NCBI GenBank assembly: GCA_012965455.1
Contig: DTSG01000393.1
Coordinates: 1-9,261, forward strand
Length of the DNA stretch: 9,261 nt
Origin: Planctomycetaceae bacterium
Lineage (GTDB): Bacteria > Planctomycetota > Planctomycetia > Pirellulales > Pirellulaceae
Direction: 5' to 3'
This document shows, one piece after another, positions 1 to 6,879 of this stretch. The stretch's first letter is position 1, and every line of letters begins with the position of its first letter. Below the pieces are notes generated by a model. The model searched no databases and was not told the DNA's origin. It was given only the letters and a program-made list of their open reading frames with translations. The translations under genes and the position numbers were made by a program.

Positions 1-1
1 G

Positions 2-346
2 CTCCAATTCTCTGGTGAACGAGGTGATCAACATGCGGGCGGAGTGGAAACTGCGCTCGTCGAACTCATCTCGCTCGATCTCATTGATCAAGAACTTTTT
101 CCCGACCAAATGAGTACCATCGCCCGCGGTCAAATGCATTTGGACCAAGCCTGCGAGCTTTCCCAAGACCTGCCTGAATTTGTGCGACAAGTAGAAGACA
201 GCCTAGATTCACCTCAGCCACTAAACGGCATTGTTGGAGATATCGAAAACTATGACTACGTCGACGCTCGTGAAATGCTCAACCGCATGTGGAACGTAGC
301 CAGCAATGATGTCGAACAGTTGTTAGCTGAGATTCAAGGCGAGTAA
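2..346 (+). CDS. C-terminal part of an unrecognised acidic protein (5' end outside window)
   Basis: The frame is open from the first bases of the window to the TAA at 344-346, giving 114 visible residues. A GTG at 44 could serve as a start, but the frame stays open upstream of it and there is no well-spaced ribosome binding site, so I read this as the tail of a longer gene. The visible part is acidic and looks largely helical, with many D, E, L and Q residues. It has no cysteines other than one, no membrane segment and no motif I recognise. The last 30 residues (DYVDAREMLNRMWN, then VEQLLAEIQGE) look like one or two amphipathic helices. It converges with metF across 34 bases, so the two are not in one operon. 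The function is unknown. I am fairly confident that it is coding and not confident about its true start. Confidence 0.55.
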   Translation, partial: LQFSGERGDQHAGGVETALVELISLDLIDQELFPDQMSTIARGQMHLDQACELSQDLPEFVRQVEDSLDSPQPLNGIVGDIENYDYVDAREMLNRMWNVASNDVEQLLAEIQGE

Positions 347-380
347 CTGCTGACGGCCATTGCCGGCAGGCCTATTCTTC
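347..380. terminator. possible bidirectional terminator hairpin between convergent genes
   Basis: In the gap between two convergent genes, CTGC (347-350) pairs with GCAG (366-369) and CGGC (354-357) with GCCG (362-365) around a CATT loop, with TGA bulged on one side. It is followed on the plus strand by a pyrimidine-rich stretch (ATTCTTCTT) rather than a clean T run. The position fits a shared terminator, but the stem is short and the T tract is poor. Confidence 0.35.
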
Positions 381-1259
381 TTACTCGCAACTCCAGCCAA
401 CCTGCGTTAAAACTTCAGCCGTTACTTGAGATTTATTGAGCACGTAAAAGTGTACGCCAGGAGCGCCTGTGGCTAACAGTTCACTCACCTGGGCCGTCGC
501 AAACTCAACGCCGACCTTGAATTGCCAATCGTCATCGTCACAGTGCTCACCTAATCGATCCACAAACGCCTGCGGCAATTTCGCCCCGCACATCGATGTA
601 ATACGTTGGATTTGAGCAAGGTTAATTACTGGTAAAATACCCGGAACAATCGGGACCGTTATTCCTGCTACAACACAGCGGTCACAAAAATCAAAATAAT
701 CTTCCGTCCGGTAAAATAACTGGGTAATGACAATATCCGCACCACAGTCAACTTTACGTTTCAAGTTATCCAGATCGATGTCGGCGGATGGCGCTTCTTG
801 ATGCACTTCGGGATATCCAGCAACGGCAATCCCCAAGTTGGGAAACTCACCATTAATCAATTCAACAAGTTCATTTGCATATTGCAACCCACCCTCAACC
901 GCTTCGAATGTCGTGGCACCCTGTGGTGGATCTCCCCGCAGTGCAACAATAAAGTCAATGTCGCGACGCTCAGCGTCATTCAAATACTGGCGCAAATCCT
1001 CACGAGTACTAGCAACACAGGTTAGATGCGATGCCACCGGCACGTTAAACTGCTGCTTCACCGCTGAAACAATGTCCAGTGTCTTGCCCCGCGTCGAACC
1101 GCCGGCCCCATAAGTACAGGTAACATAGTCCGGCTTAAATTCACTCAGACGTGCGACGTGCTTGAGCAGCGCAGCATCACCCTTTTCTGTCTTCGGTGGA
1201 AACAGTTCAAACGAGAGACCTGTACGGTCAGCGGTATAGAATGATACTAACGATGCCAT
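381..1259 (-). CDS. metF: 5,10-methylenetetrahydrofolate reductase
   Basis: This FAD enzyme reduces 5,10-methylene-THF to 5-methyl-THF, the methyl donor for methionine synthesis, in the cytoplasm. The 292-residue product matches the usual bacterial length of about 295. Family motifs run in order: SFELFPPKT near the N-terminus, with E18 at the position of the catalytic glutamate of E. coli MetF; TYGAGGSTR (about 49-57); ALRGDPP, whose D110 matches the aspartate near the flavin; YPEVHQEA (about 149-156); ITQLFY with Q180, a folate-contacting position; and a closing GVHFYVLNKS. I chose the ATG at 1259 because MASLVSFY leads straight into the first beta strand. A TTG at 1295 would add 12 residues unlike the family. 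Neither start has a good Shine-Dalgarno site. The gene lies 172 bases downstream of rpoD on the same strand, behind a leader rich in inverted repeats. Confidence 0.95.
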   Translation of the reverse strand: MASLVSFYTADRTGLSFELFPPKTEKGDAALLKHVARLSEFKPDYVTCTYGAGGSTRGKTLDIVSAVKQQFNVPVASHLTCVASTREDLRQYLNDAERRDIDFIVALRGDPPQGATTFEAVEGGLQYANELVELINGEFPNLGIAVAGYPEVHQEAPSADIDLDNLKRKVDCGADIVITQLFYRTEDYFDFCDRCVVAGITVPIVPGILPVINLAQIQRITSMCGAKLPQAFVDRLGEHCDDDDWQFKVGVEFATAQVSELLATGAPGVHFYVLNKSQVTAEVLTQVGWSCE

Positions 1260-1291
1260 ATCTTTGCCATAATATCCAATGCCGCCGTTTT

Positions 1292-1340
1292 GCAAAAGGT
1301 GACAACGGGCAGCGACCAGCGTTTACTGGGCACCTTTTGC
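1292..1340 (-). promoter_or_regulatory. 10-bp inverted repeat in the metF leader
   Basis: GCAAAAGGTG (1292-1301) and CACCTTTTGC (1331-1340) are perfect reverse complements around a 29-base loop. The loop itself contains CCAG/CTGG (1316-1319 and 1326-1329). Read on the minus strand this forms a stem-loop ending about 33 bases before the metF ATG. No U run follows, so it is a poor intrinsic terminator for rpoD. A leader regulatory element or an operator are the alternatives. I do not recognise a SAM, SAH or cobalamin riboswitch consensus here. Confidence 0.45.
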
Positions 1341-1385
1341 CAAAGCCTTGGCCGTAGCGTTGATTATCGCTGGTAAAGTAATCAT
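1323..1385 (-). CDS. possible 20-residue leader peptide upstream of metF
   Basis: An ATG at 1385 opens a 20-codon frame ending at TAA (1323-1325) in the rpoD-metF gap. The peptide begins MITLPAIINA and ends AKALAKGAQ, which is helix-like and alanine-rich. It lacks a convincing ribosome binding site and its 3' part runs into the 10-bp inverted repeat. It holds only one methionine, the initiator, so it is not an obvious methionine-sensing attenuator peptide. It may be chance or a remnant of a lost gene. Confidence 0.12.
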   Translation of the reverse strand: MITLPAIINATAKALAKGAQ

Positions 1386-1424
1386 CGCACCGGTCGTGCC
1401 CTTGATCCCTTGAACCCTTTACCA
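1371..1424 (-). promoter_or_regulatory. second stem-loop with tandem 8-base repeat between rpoD and metF
   Basis: TGGTAAAG (1371-1378) pairs perfectly with CTTTACCA (1417-1424). Inside it, GCAC (1387-1390) pairs with GTGC (1396-1399), and CCCTTGA occurs twice with an 8-base period (1399-1405 and 1407-1413). It begins eight bases after the rpoD stop. It may be an rpoD 3' end structure or part of a longer folded metF leader. No U run follows it on the minus strand. Confidence 0.35.
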
Positions 1425-1431
1425 CCTCATA

Positions 1432-2964
1432 TTAATCCAAGAACGACTTTAGCTTCTTGGAGCGGAATGGTTGTTGCAATTTATTCATCGCTTTGCATTC
1501 GATTTGACGGATTCGCTCGCGCGTCACTTGAAAAATCCGGCCGACTTCTTCCAACGTATAGGAATACCCATCCGCCAATCCAAATCGCAATTTCAGAATT
1601 TCGCGCTCACGCCAACTCAGAATCTCCATCGCTTCGCCCAAATGTGATTTGAGCGCTTGTTGATTAGCATTTGACAGTGGATCGTAGAAGCGATGGTCTT
1701 TGATAAAATCACCAAACTCATTATTCTCGCTATCACCCATCGGTTGATCCAGCGACAGTGGTTGCTTGAGCATCTTTTGCAAACATACCACTTCGTCGAT
1801 AGTCAAATCACTGTTCTCAGCAATATCCTCAGCCGAAGGATCCCGCCCAATGTCCTGCACTAATTTTTGAGTTACGTTGCGGACCCGCGTCATCACCTCA
1901 ACCATATGCACAGGCACTCGAATCGTACGGCTTTGGTCAGCAACGGCACGAGTGATCGCTTGTCGAATCCACCAGGTTGCGTAAGTCGAGAATTTATATC
2001 CACGACGATATTCGAACTTCTCAACCGCTCGCATCAAACCGGTATTTCCTTCTTGAATCAAATCTAAAAAACTCATGCCGCGGTTGCGATACTTCTTTGC
2101 AATCGAGACAACTAACCGCAGATTCCCCGCTGAGAGTTGTCGCCGAGCTTCATCATAGGTGTCACAAAGCGCACGGGTCTTACTGATGCGTCGAGCCAAT
2201 GTTGCGGGACTCTCACCCGTCGCCTTGATCAAGTAAACCAACTCCGATTTGAGTGCCACTGGGTCGGCCCATGAATCACTCTTTTTGCGTTTGTCCAGCG
2301 ATGACAACTGCTCGCGCAACGCTGCCATGCGATGTTGAATGTCACACAGCTGCTCAAAGGCAGGTTGTAATTTATTGGTGCGTAAATTCAATTCTTCAAT
2401 TAATCGCACTGCCTTGTTTCGACGTACCACTAACCGCCGCCAAGCTGCCTGTTGGACGTGACGTGGATTTTTGCGGTAAATGACAATGCTAAAATCCTTA
2501 CGGATCGATTCCATGAGAGTCCGCAACGTTACTAGATTAGGTCCCAAGCGATTCAATATCGCTTCCTTACCTGCAGCATTCGTTACGGATACTTCAATCG
2601 TACGATCCAATCGCAGATTTCCCTGCTGTACCTGTTCAAGCATCTGTAGGGCTGCTTCCAACATATAATTTGTAGCCAACATACTTTGGCGATAACGCCG
2701 GCATGATTGCTCTATGTTTCTGGCCGCCGTTAACTCTTCCTCGCGACTCAATAATGGAATCTCTCCCATTTGCATCAAATACATGCGGATCGGGTCATCC
2801 GTGATGTTGGCGGTAGACCGTTTTTTTGGTAGCTTTACCGCTTTAACCGATTTCGGCCGGACGGTCACTGTCCCACCAGCTTGTAGTGGTGCAGTTGATT
2901 CTTGCTGAGTAAGTCGAGTTGTTCCTGTTGATTGAATCACAAATATCCCTCTGGTACCTAACAT
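1432..2964 (-). CDS. rpoD: RNA polymerase primary sigma factor, sigma-70 group 1-like
   Basis: This is a sigma factor that guides RNA polymerase to -10/-35 promoters. The 510-residue product has region 1.2 (DPIRMYLMQMGEIPLLSREEE, about 57-77), a long helical insert (about 90-270), region 2 with NLRLVVSIAKKYRNRG and the -10 recognition segment YKFSTYATWWIRQAITRA (about 281-340), region 3 with IRVPVHMVE and a helical continuation (about 348-400), and region 4 with LSWREREILKLRFGL. The helix-turn-helix is TLEEVGRIFQVTRERIRQIE (about 470-489). Region 1.1 is not evident: only about 55 poorly structured, basic residues precede region 1.2. I took the ATG at 2964. It lacks a Shine-Dalgarno site and a hairpin lies just upstream; a GTG eight codons inside is an alternative. 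Planctomycetes often carry several such genes, so I cannot tell whether this is the only housekeeping sigma factor. Divergent from the membrane-protein gene at 3178. Confidence 0.93.
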   Translation of the reverse strand: MLGTRGIFVIQSTGTTRLTQQESTAPLQAGGTVTVRPKSVKAVKLPKKRSTANITDDPIRMYLMQMGEIPLLSREEELTAARNIEQSCRRYRQSMLATNYMLEAALQMLEQVQQGNLRLDRTIEVSVTNAAGKEAILNRLGPNLVTLRTLMESIRKDFSIVIYRKNPRHVQQAAWRRLVVRRNKAVRLIEELNLRTNKLQPAFEQLCDIQHRMAALREQLSSLDKRKKSDSWADPVALKSELVYLIKATGESPATLARRISKTRALCDTYDEARRQLSAGNLRLVVSIAKKYRNRGMSFLDLIQEGNTGLMRAVEKFEYRRGYKFSTYATWWIRQAITRAVADQSRTIRVPVHMVEVMTRVRNVTQKLVQDIGRDPSAEDIAENSDLTIDEVVCLQKMLKQPLSLDQPMGDSENNEFGDFIKDHRFYDPLSNANQQALKSHLGEAMEILSWREREILKLRFGLADGYSYTLEEVGRIFQVTRERIRQIECKAMNKLQQPFRSKKLKSFLD

Positions 2965-2969
2965 ATGTG

Positions 2970-3006
2970 CCGGTCGAATCCGGGACTCACATGACTGAGC
3001 GACCGG
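2970..3006 (-). promoter_or_regulatory. hairpin directly upstream of the rpoD start codon
   Basis: CCGGTCG (2970-2976) and CGACCGG (3000-3006) are perfect reverse complements. The loop holds CTCA/TGAG, which can form a second 4-bp stem. In the rpoD mRNA this structure ends five bases before the AUG and occupies the site of a normal ribosome binding site. No GGAGG-like sequence is visible. It may control translation of the sigma factor or be a dyad bound by a regulator. Confidence 0.4.
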
Positions 3007-3042
3007 TAAGTGCTTGAAATCTAGGTTATTAGCAGAGGTAAA

Positions 3043-3070
3043 TTGATGGATTTCAGCGTCGTATTAAAAT
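3043..3070 (+). promoter_or_regulatory. candidate sigma-70 promoter for the membrane-protein gene
   Basis: TTGATG (3043-3048) and TAAAAT (3065-3070) are 16 bases apart and match the -35 and -10 consensus at 4 and 5 of 6 positions. Transcription from here would start near 3077 and give a leader of about 100 bases. The surrounding sequence is AT-rich and includes CGTAT/ATACG (3060-3064 and 3074-3078), a short dyad over the -10 region. Confidence 0.3.
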
Positions 3071-3177
3071 AATATACGAGAAGTACGTAAGATATTCCGG
3101 TTGTGACAGTCTTGAGGATTAGCCACTCGTGTTTGCCTAGGGACAAAGGCATCTGTACACTAAAGGATATGTTAAAT

Positions 3178-3576
3178 ATGTTCGAAATCGTCGTTGTTGT
3201 CCTCTGCTTAGCAGCTGTGCTGGCAATTCCAATTACGGGAATTGCCTTGCTTTGCCGGATAAGAAGGTCGCCGACTGCGGCCAATGTCATGTCAAACGGC
3301 TCAACCGGCTCAGACATGCCCGACCTGCCAAACCACCTCTCAGCCATTAAGATATTTAGTAGGTGCCTGGCAATAGCAGCCATTTACATCCTGACGGCAT
3401 ATCAAGGATATGGTGGATATTTAATAATCGTACTGTTTCCATTATCGCTAGTTTGGTTGAAACTGAGTTGGCCGCGTGCCATCGTTTTTTCATTATTCGC
3501 TTGGACATTTCTCATGTGTGCAAACTTGCTGCTTGCATTCTTTACTATTTTCAGTGGACAATTCATGTCACAATAA
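3178..3576 (+). CDS. small four-helix membrane protein of unknown function
   Basis: The 132-residue product is strongly hydrophobic. Helix 1 spans about 3-26 and ends at a basic cluster (RIRR). A polar segment of about 30 residues rich in N, S, G and P follows. Three further hydrophobic stretches lie at about 60-77, 81-97 and 100-126, separated by short turns with YQGYGG and KLSWPR. The basic residues after helix 1 suggest that the loop is cytoplasmic. I chose the ATG at 3178 because AGGA (3164-3167) lies ten bases upstream. The ATG at 3169 is too close to that site, and the longer frame from 3103 adds non-hydrophobic residues. I do not recognise the family. A GTG-started gene lies 62 bases downstream, possibly in the same transcript. 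Confidence 0.65.
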   Translation: MFEIVVVVLCLAAVLAIPITGIALLCRIRRSPTAANVMSNGSTGSDMPDLPNHLSAIKIFSRCLAIAAIYILTAYQGYGGYLIIVLFPLSLVWLKLSWPRAIVFSLFAWTFLMCANLLLAFFTIFSGQFMSQ

Positions 3577-3638
3577 CCTGCACTCAACTACAGCAAACCG
3601 CATCACCTATTCCAAACTCTACAAAGGCCAAGTTAACC

Positions 3639-4118
3639 GTGTCTATTCCCCCATTTTTCGCCAGCGCAGCGGGACAAGCTGGCATTTGGAAAGAGCTGAC
3701 TTTTAGCGTTCCCACGCTCGCAGCACTTGCTGAATTAGCCGCCCTGCGATTGGTCAACTGTTCCGCCGAAGATTACGAACTGAGTTCTGAAGCATTAGCC
3801 ATTTTATCGGTCACTCGCGAACGCGGAATCATCGAACTAAAAAGCAACAACGCCGAGTTCGAATCATCACAGCGGATGCTGGCAGTATACGCCGAAAAAA
3901 CGACTGACACACATGTCATGTTTCGCAGTCGTGAAGAACCAGAAATCACAGTGCGGTTCCTAGAAGGATTCCGTGAACTGTGTGACGCCGGCATGGTGAT
4001 GCACCAAGTTGCCGGAGAATTTTCCTTGACGGTCCGTGGTTTTGACAAAGCCAAGACGATCAACGCTGACAACGTCGCAACCTATATTGACCAAGGTGAC
4101 GTATTCACCTTTAAGTAA
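3639..4118 (+). CDS. unrecognised 159-residue soluble protein, possible winged-helix C-terminus
   Basis: The frame is open back to 3363, but the upstream part overlaps the membrane-protein gene and reads as non-coding. I place the start at the GTG at 3639, where AAAGG (3623-3627) lies 11 bases upstream and the sequence turns protein-like (MSIPPFFASA). There is no signal peptide or membrane helix. Residues about 25-75 are helical (LAALAELAALRL, then SSEALAILSVTRERG). The C-terminal part, with FRELCDAGMVMHQ followed by GEFSLTVRGFDKA, resembles the last helix and wing of winged-helix domains, where the pattern is often 'L..aGlv...g.y.LT..G...A'. That resemblance is my inference only; no DNA-binding role is shown. 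It follows the membrane-protein gene closely and could be co-transcribed with it. I am fairly sure it is a gene and unsure of its start and role. Confidence 0.6.
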   Translation: MSIPPFFASAAGQAGIWKELTFSVPTLAALAELAALRLVNCSAEDYELSSEALAILSVTRERGIIELKSNNAEFESSQRMLAVYAEKTTDTHVMFRSREEPEITVRFLEGFRELCDAGMVMHQVAGEFSLTVRGFDKAKTINADNVATYIDQGDVFTFK

Positions 4119-4137
4119 GCCGAGCGTTCGTCGAGAA

Positions 4138-4281
4138 ATGGATGGCGTGCTTTATCCAAGACAATCGCTAAACCAAATCTGCGGTAAAACTACATACACA
4201 CATCGTTGCGAAAGTTGTGGTCAAAACAAAAGAGTTCCCGCTTCTATAGTACAGTCGTGCCGCGCGATATACTTACCTTGA
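4138..4281 (+). CDS. possible 47-residue cysteine-containing small protein
   Basis: An ATG at 4138 opens a frame ending at TGA (4279-4281). It fills most of the gap between the preceding gene and the flavoprotein gene, with 19 and 27 bases to spare. The product has C15, C24, C27 and C41; the core RCESCGQNKRVPASIV resembles the knuckle of short zinc-ribbon domains (CxxCG, then a basic stretch and VPAS). Four cysteines could bind one zinc, but the first and last are spaced unusually. The ribosome binding site is poor (GAG two bases before the start), and the reading could be chance. Confidence 0.25.
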   Translation: MDGVLYPRQSLNQICGKTTYTHRCESCGQNKRVPASIVQSCRAIYLP

Positions 4282-4308
4282 GAGAATAAACTCCTAGGAA
4301 CAACATAA

Positions 4309-5733
4309 ATGAAGACAATAGTAATCGTCGGTGGTGGTTTTAGTGGAACGATTGCCGCAGTAAATCTTGCCCGCTTGGCCCATGAGCCATTGCGAGTTGT
4401 TATTGTGAATGCAAGTCGTCCCCTGGGGCGAGGAACCGCCTACAGTACCACTCGTAATGAACACTTACTCAATGTCGCCGCTCGCAATATGTCCGCGTTG
4501 CCAGACTATCCAGAACATTTCCTCGGGTGGTTACGGTCTCGTAGTGAATTTTCGAGCCTCACCGATCATGAATTACGGGAAATGTATGTACCACGAAAAA
4601 TCTACGGCGATTACCTATGTGGGCTCTTGGCAACCTGCCAACAACCAATCGATGCCCGCAGCAATGTAACGGTCCAGACGATCGACGATCAAGTCGTCGA
4701 TATTGTGGTTGCCAGTGACGGCGCTGTGCAAGTCTGCCTAGAAAGTGGTGAATCGATCGATGCCGATCAAGTTTTGCTTGCTACGGGAAATCAGCCACCT
4801 GGATCCTTCCCATCAGATGCGCCCTTGAGCCACGACCCGCGTTATCGCAGTGACCCGTGGCACGACTGGGTCAGCCGTTTGCCCGGTTCTGGCGGAACGA
4901 TCGTTTTATTAGGCACCGGACTTACTATGGTTGATGTCGTGCTAACACTTGACGAATTGGCATGGGATGGAAAAATCATTGCCCTCTCACGCAATGGCAT
5001 GCCACCACAATCGCACTTCCGCGGAATTGCATATGAAGATTACATGCCAGACAACGCTACTGAACTAAGCCTCGATCAATTACGAGCGATTGTTCAAAAA
5101 CACTGCAAACAACTGCGGCAAATGAGCCAAAATCCCGCAATTGCAATTGATAAACTACGCCCCCACACCCAACGACTTTGGCAAAATCTAACCACCGCAG
5201 AAAAACAGAGCTTTCTCGCGCACGATGCAGCCGGCTGGAATGTCACGCGACACCGCATTGCCTCCTCAATTCATGATGTCATTACCGATGCCCTCGATAG
5301 CGGTCGTTTGACACTCAAAACAGGCACGATTCATCGCTTAGCTCCCAACGAAGAAAATATCGAGGTAGTTCTGCACGACCAGCAAGATAATTCATTCTCC
5401 GAATTCGGTGACCTAGTCATTAACTGTACTGGCCCGCAAAGCAGTTTTTCAAACGCCGGAATTACTTTATTCGACAACCTACTCGAAAAAGGTCTCGTTT
5501 GCAGTGATGATCTTGATATGGGACTTCAAGTCGACGAGCGATTTGCGGTTATCGAAAGCAATGGCGAACCAAGCGGTTGGATGTTTGCGATGGGACCTTT
5601 ATTAAAAGGTAGTCTCTGGGAAACAACGGCTGTACCTGAACTACGAGGGCAAGCGATGCGGATTGCTGAAATTCTACTAGAGCGTTCGCCGGCAGAAGTC
5701 CCCCAACAAGATGTGTTGGAATATTACATCTAA
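4309..5733 (+). CDS. FAD/NAD(P)-binding protein, YdhS/COG4529 type
   Basis: The 474-residue product begins with a Rossmann dinucleotide-binding motif, VGGGFSGT (about 7-14), which binds the ADP part of FAD. The family signature GRGTAYST (40-47), HLLNVAARNMSALPDYPEHF (52-71) and GWL follows. VLLATGNQPP (155-164) is the ATG motif before the second domain. IVLLGTGLTMVD (198-209) is a second Rossmann motif, probably for NAD(P). LSRNGMPPQSH (226-236), VINCTGPQ (370-377) and GPLLKGSLWETTAVPELRGQA (429-449) also match the family style (Pfam NAD_binding_9). No signal peptide is seen, so it is probably cytoplasmic. The start is supported by AGGA at 4296-4299, nine bases upstream. The substrate and reaction are unknown for most members. 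It heads a tight unit with the phosphodiesterase and the propeller protein downstream. Confidence 0.85.
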   Translation: MKTIVIVGGGFSGTIAAVNLARLAHEPLRVVIVNASRPLGRGTAYSTTRNEHLLNVAARNMSALPDYPEHFLGWLRSRSEFSSLTDHELREMYVPRKIYGDYLCGLLATCQQPIDARSNVTVQTIDDQVVDIVVASDGAVQVCLESGESIDADQVLLATGNQPPGSFPSDAPLSHDPRYRSDPWHDWVSRLPGSGGTIVLLGTGLTMVDVVLTLDELAWDGKIIALSRNGMPPQSHFRGIAYEDYMPDNATELSLDQLRAIVQKHCKQLRQMSQNPAIAIDKLRPHTQRLWQNLTTAEKQSFLAHDAAGWNVTRHRIASSIHDVITDALDSGRLTLKTGTIHRLAPNEENIEVVLHDQQDNSFSEFGDLVINCTGPQSSFSNAGITLFDNLLEKGLVCSDDLDMGLQVDERFAVIESNGEPSGWMFAMGPLLKGSLWETTAVPELRGQAMRIAEILLERSPAEVPQQDVLEYYI

Positions 5734-5772
5734 GGGGCCCACTATTTAAATTATCTAAAAGGCTGATTGAAC

Positions 5773-6879
5773 ATGAATCGACTACGCACAATTGTCAACA
5801 TCGCCATCTGCCTGCTTACGATATGCCTAAACGTAACCGAGCAAGATTTGCTGGCGGCAAGTGAGAACACGGCGGACCACGTCCAACAGATTATTGCCCA
5901 CCGAGGTGCCAGTGCGGAACGGCCTGAATGTACATTATCTGCGTTTGCCCGAGCTATCGAAGTCGGAGCTACTGCGGTCGAAATGGATGTTCGTACTACC
6001 CGTGATGGCAAACTCTATTTACTCCACGATGCGACACTCAACCGCACCACTAACGGAGCAGGCACTGCTTCCGATAATACGCTAGCCCAATTAAAGCAAC
6101 TCGATGCCGGCTCTTGGTTTGACAAAGAATACCAAGGAGAACAAATTCCGGAGTTACGAGAAGCGCTGAAGCAATGCAAAACAAAAATTGACGTGTTGCT
6201 CGATCTCAAAGAACAGGGAACGACGTATGCCCAACAAGTCGCAGCCGAAGTCATCAAATATGGTGACCCTAAACGTACCATCGTGGGCGTGCGCAGTGTT
6301 GAACAAGCGCTGCTATTTCGCAAACTACTACCCGCGGCGAAACAACTAGGTTTGATTCCGAACCCGCAATCGATTGCCGCTTTCGTCGATGCTAAAGTGG
6401 AGACGATTCGCTTATGGCCCGCTTGGCTCAAGGACAAATCACTCGTACCCCAAATCAAAAAACTCGGAGCACAGCTCCACCTAAACGGATCAACTGGTTT
6501 ACCGAACGAAGTATTACCATTGCTCGCACATCAACCTTTTTCATTGTCAGCGGATGACCCAGCGACCTTAATCAAAACACTTAAATCGCTTATCCAAGAT
6601 CGCCCGCGGCATTGTGGTTACGGAGCGATTCCCAAGCTATTGCCGGCATATGAATTACCAGAATTGGCATTGTTGGTGACACCTCGAACGTTGCACGGTT
6701 CTCATACGGAAAAGGATGGTTTTGGTCCAACTACAGCACTGTGGTACCTAAAAATCGTAACGCCGCTCTATAGACAAGCTGGCGGCGAGCAGCCACAGTT
6801 TAGTGTACGCCTTGGAAGTCATGAATTCGCATTTTCGGCTGCGTTGCCATTTTTCCAAGATACCATTGACAAACCATAA
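5773..6879 (+). CDS. exported glycerophosphodiester phosphodiesterase with C-terminal extension
   Basis: The enzyme family cleaves glycerophosphodiesters to glycerol-3-phosphate and an alcohol. The 368-residue product opens with a signal peptide (MNRLRTIVNIAICLLTICLN), pointing to export. The GDPD domain (about 40-272) shows IAHRGASAERPECTLSAF with H43, VEMDV with metal ligands E70 and D72, LLHDATLNRTTNG with H85, the GEQIPELREAL motif, VLLDLKEQ near 141-148 and SADDPATLIKTL at the end of the barrel. Both catalytic histidines are present. About 95 residues follow the barrel (RHCGYGAIPK through the C-terminus) and match no domain I know. The ATG at 5773 was chosen over a TTG six bases earlier. 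AAAGG lies about ten bases upstream. It sits 39 bases after the flavoprotein gene and seven bases before the next gene. Confidence 0.9.
   Translation: MNRLRTIVNIAICLLTICLNVTEQDLLAASENTADHVQQIIAHRGASAERPECTLSAFARAIEVGATAVEMDVRTTRDGKLYLLHDATLNRTTNGAGTASDNTLAQLKQLDAGSWFDKEYQGEQIPELREALKQCKTKIDVLLDLKEQGTTYAQQVAAEVIKYGDPKRTIVGVRSVEQALLFRKLLPAAKQLGLIPNPQSIAAFVDAKVETIRLWPAWLKDKSLVPQIKKLGAQLHLNGSTGLPNEVLPLLAHQPFSLSADDPATLIKTLKSLIQDRPRHCGYGAIPKLLPAYELPELALLVTPRTLHGSHTEKDGFGPTTALWYLKIVTPLYRQAGGEQPQFSVRLGSHEFAFSAALPFFQDTIDKP

Noticed and set aside
33..113. ATG at 33 preceded by GAGGTG as a start for a new gene
   Set aside because: The frame ends after 26 codons and lies inside the open frame of the partial gene; the product is serine- and arginine-rich with no protein-like character.
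1228..1425. 65-residue minus-strand frame from a GTG in the rpoD-metF gap into metF
   Set aside because: It overlaps the start of metF in another frame, has no ribosome binding site, and its composition (many R, C, W) looks non-coding.
1260..1431. Known SAM, SAH or cobalamin riboswitch in front of metF
   Set aside because: I could not find the conserved cores of these classes in the minus-strand leader; only generic inverted repeats are visible.
3363..3638. Upstream extension of the 159-residue protein frame
   Set aside because: It overlaps most of the membrane-protein gene and the translation is rich in H, C, W and I without domain character; the GTG at 3639 with AAAGG upstream fits better.
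6015..6458. Minus-strand 147-codon open frame inside the phosphodiesterase gene
   Set aside because: The plus-strand frame has clear GDPD motifs; the antisense frame is serine- and cysteine-rich and matches nothing.
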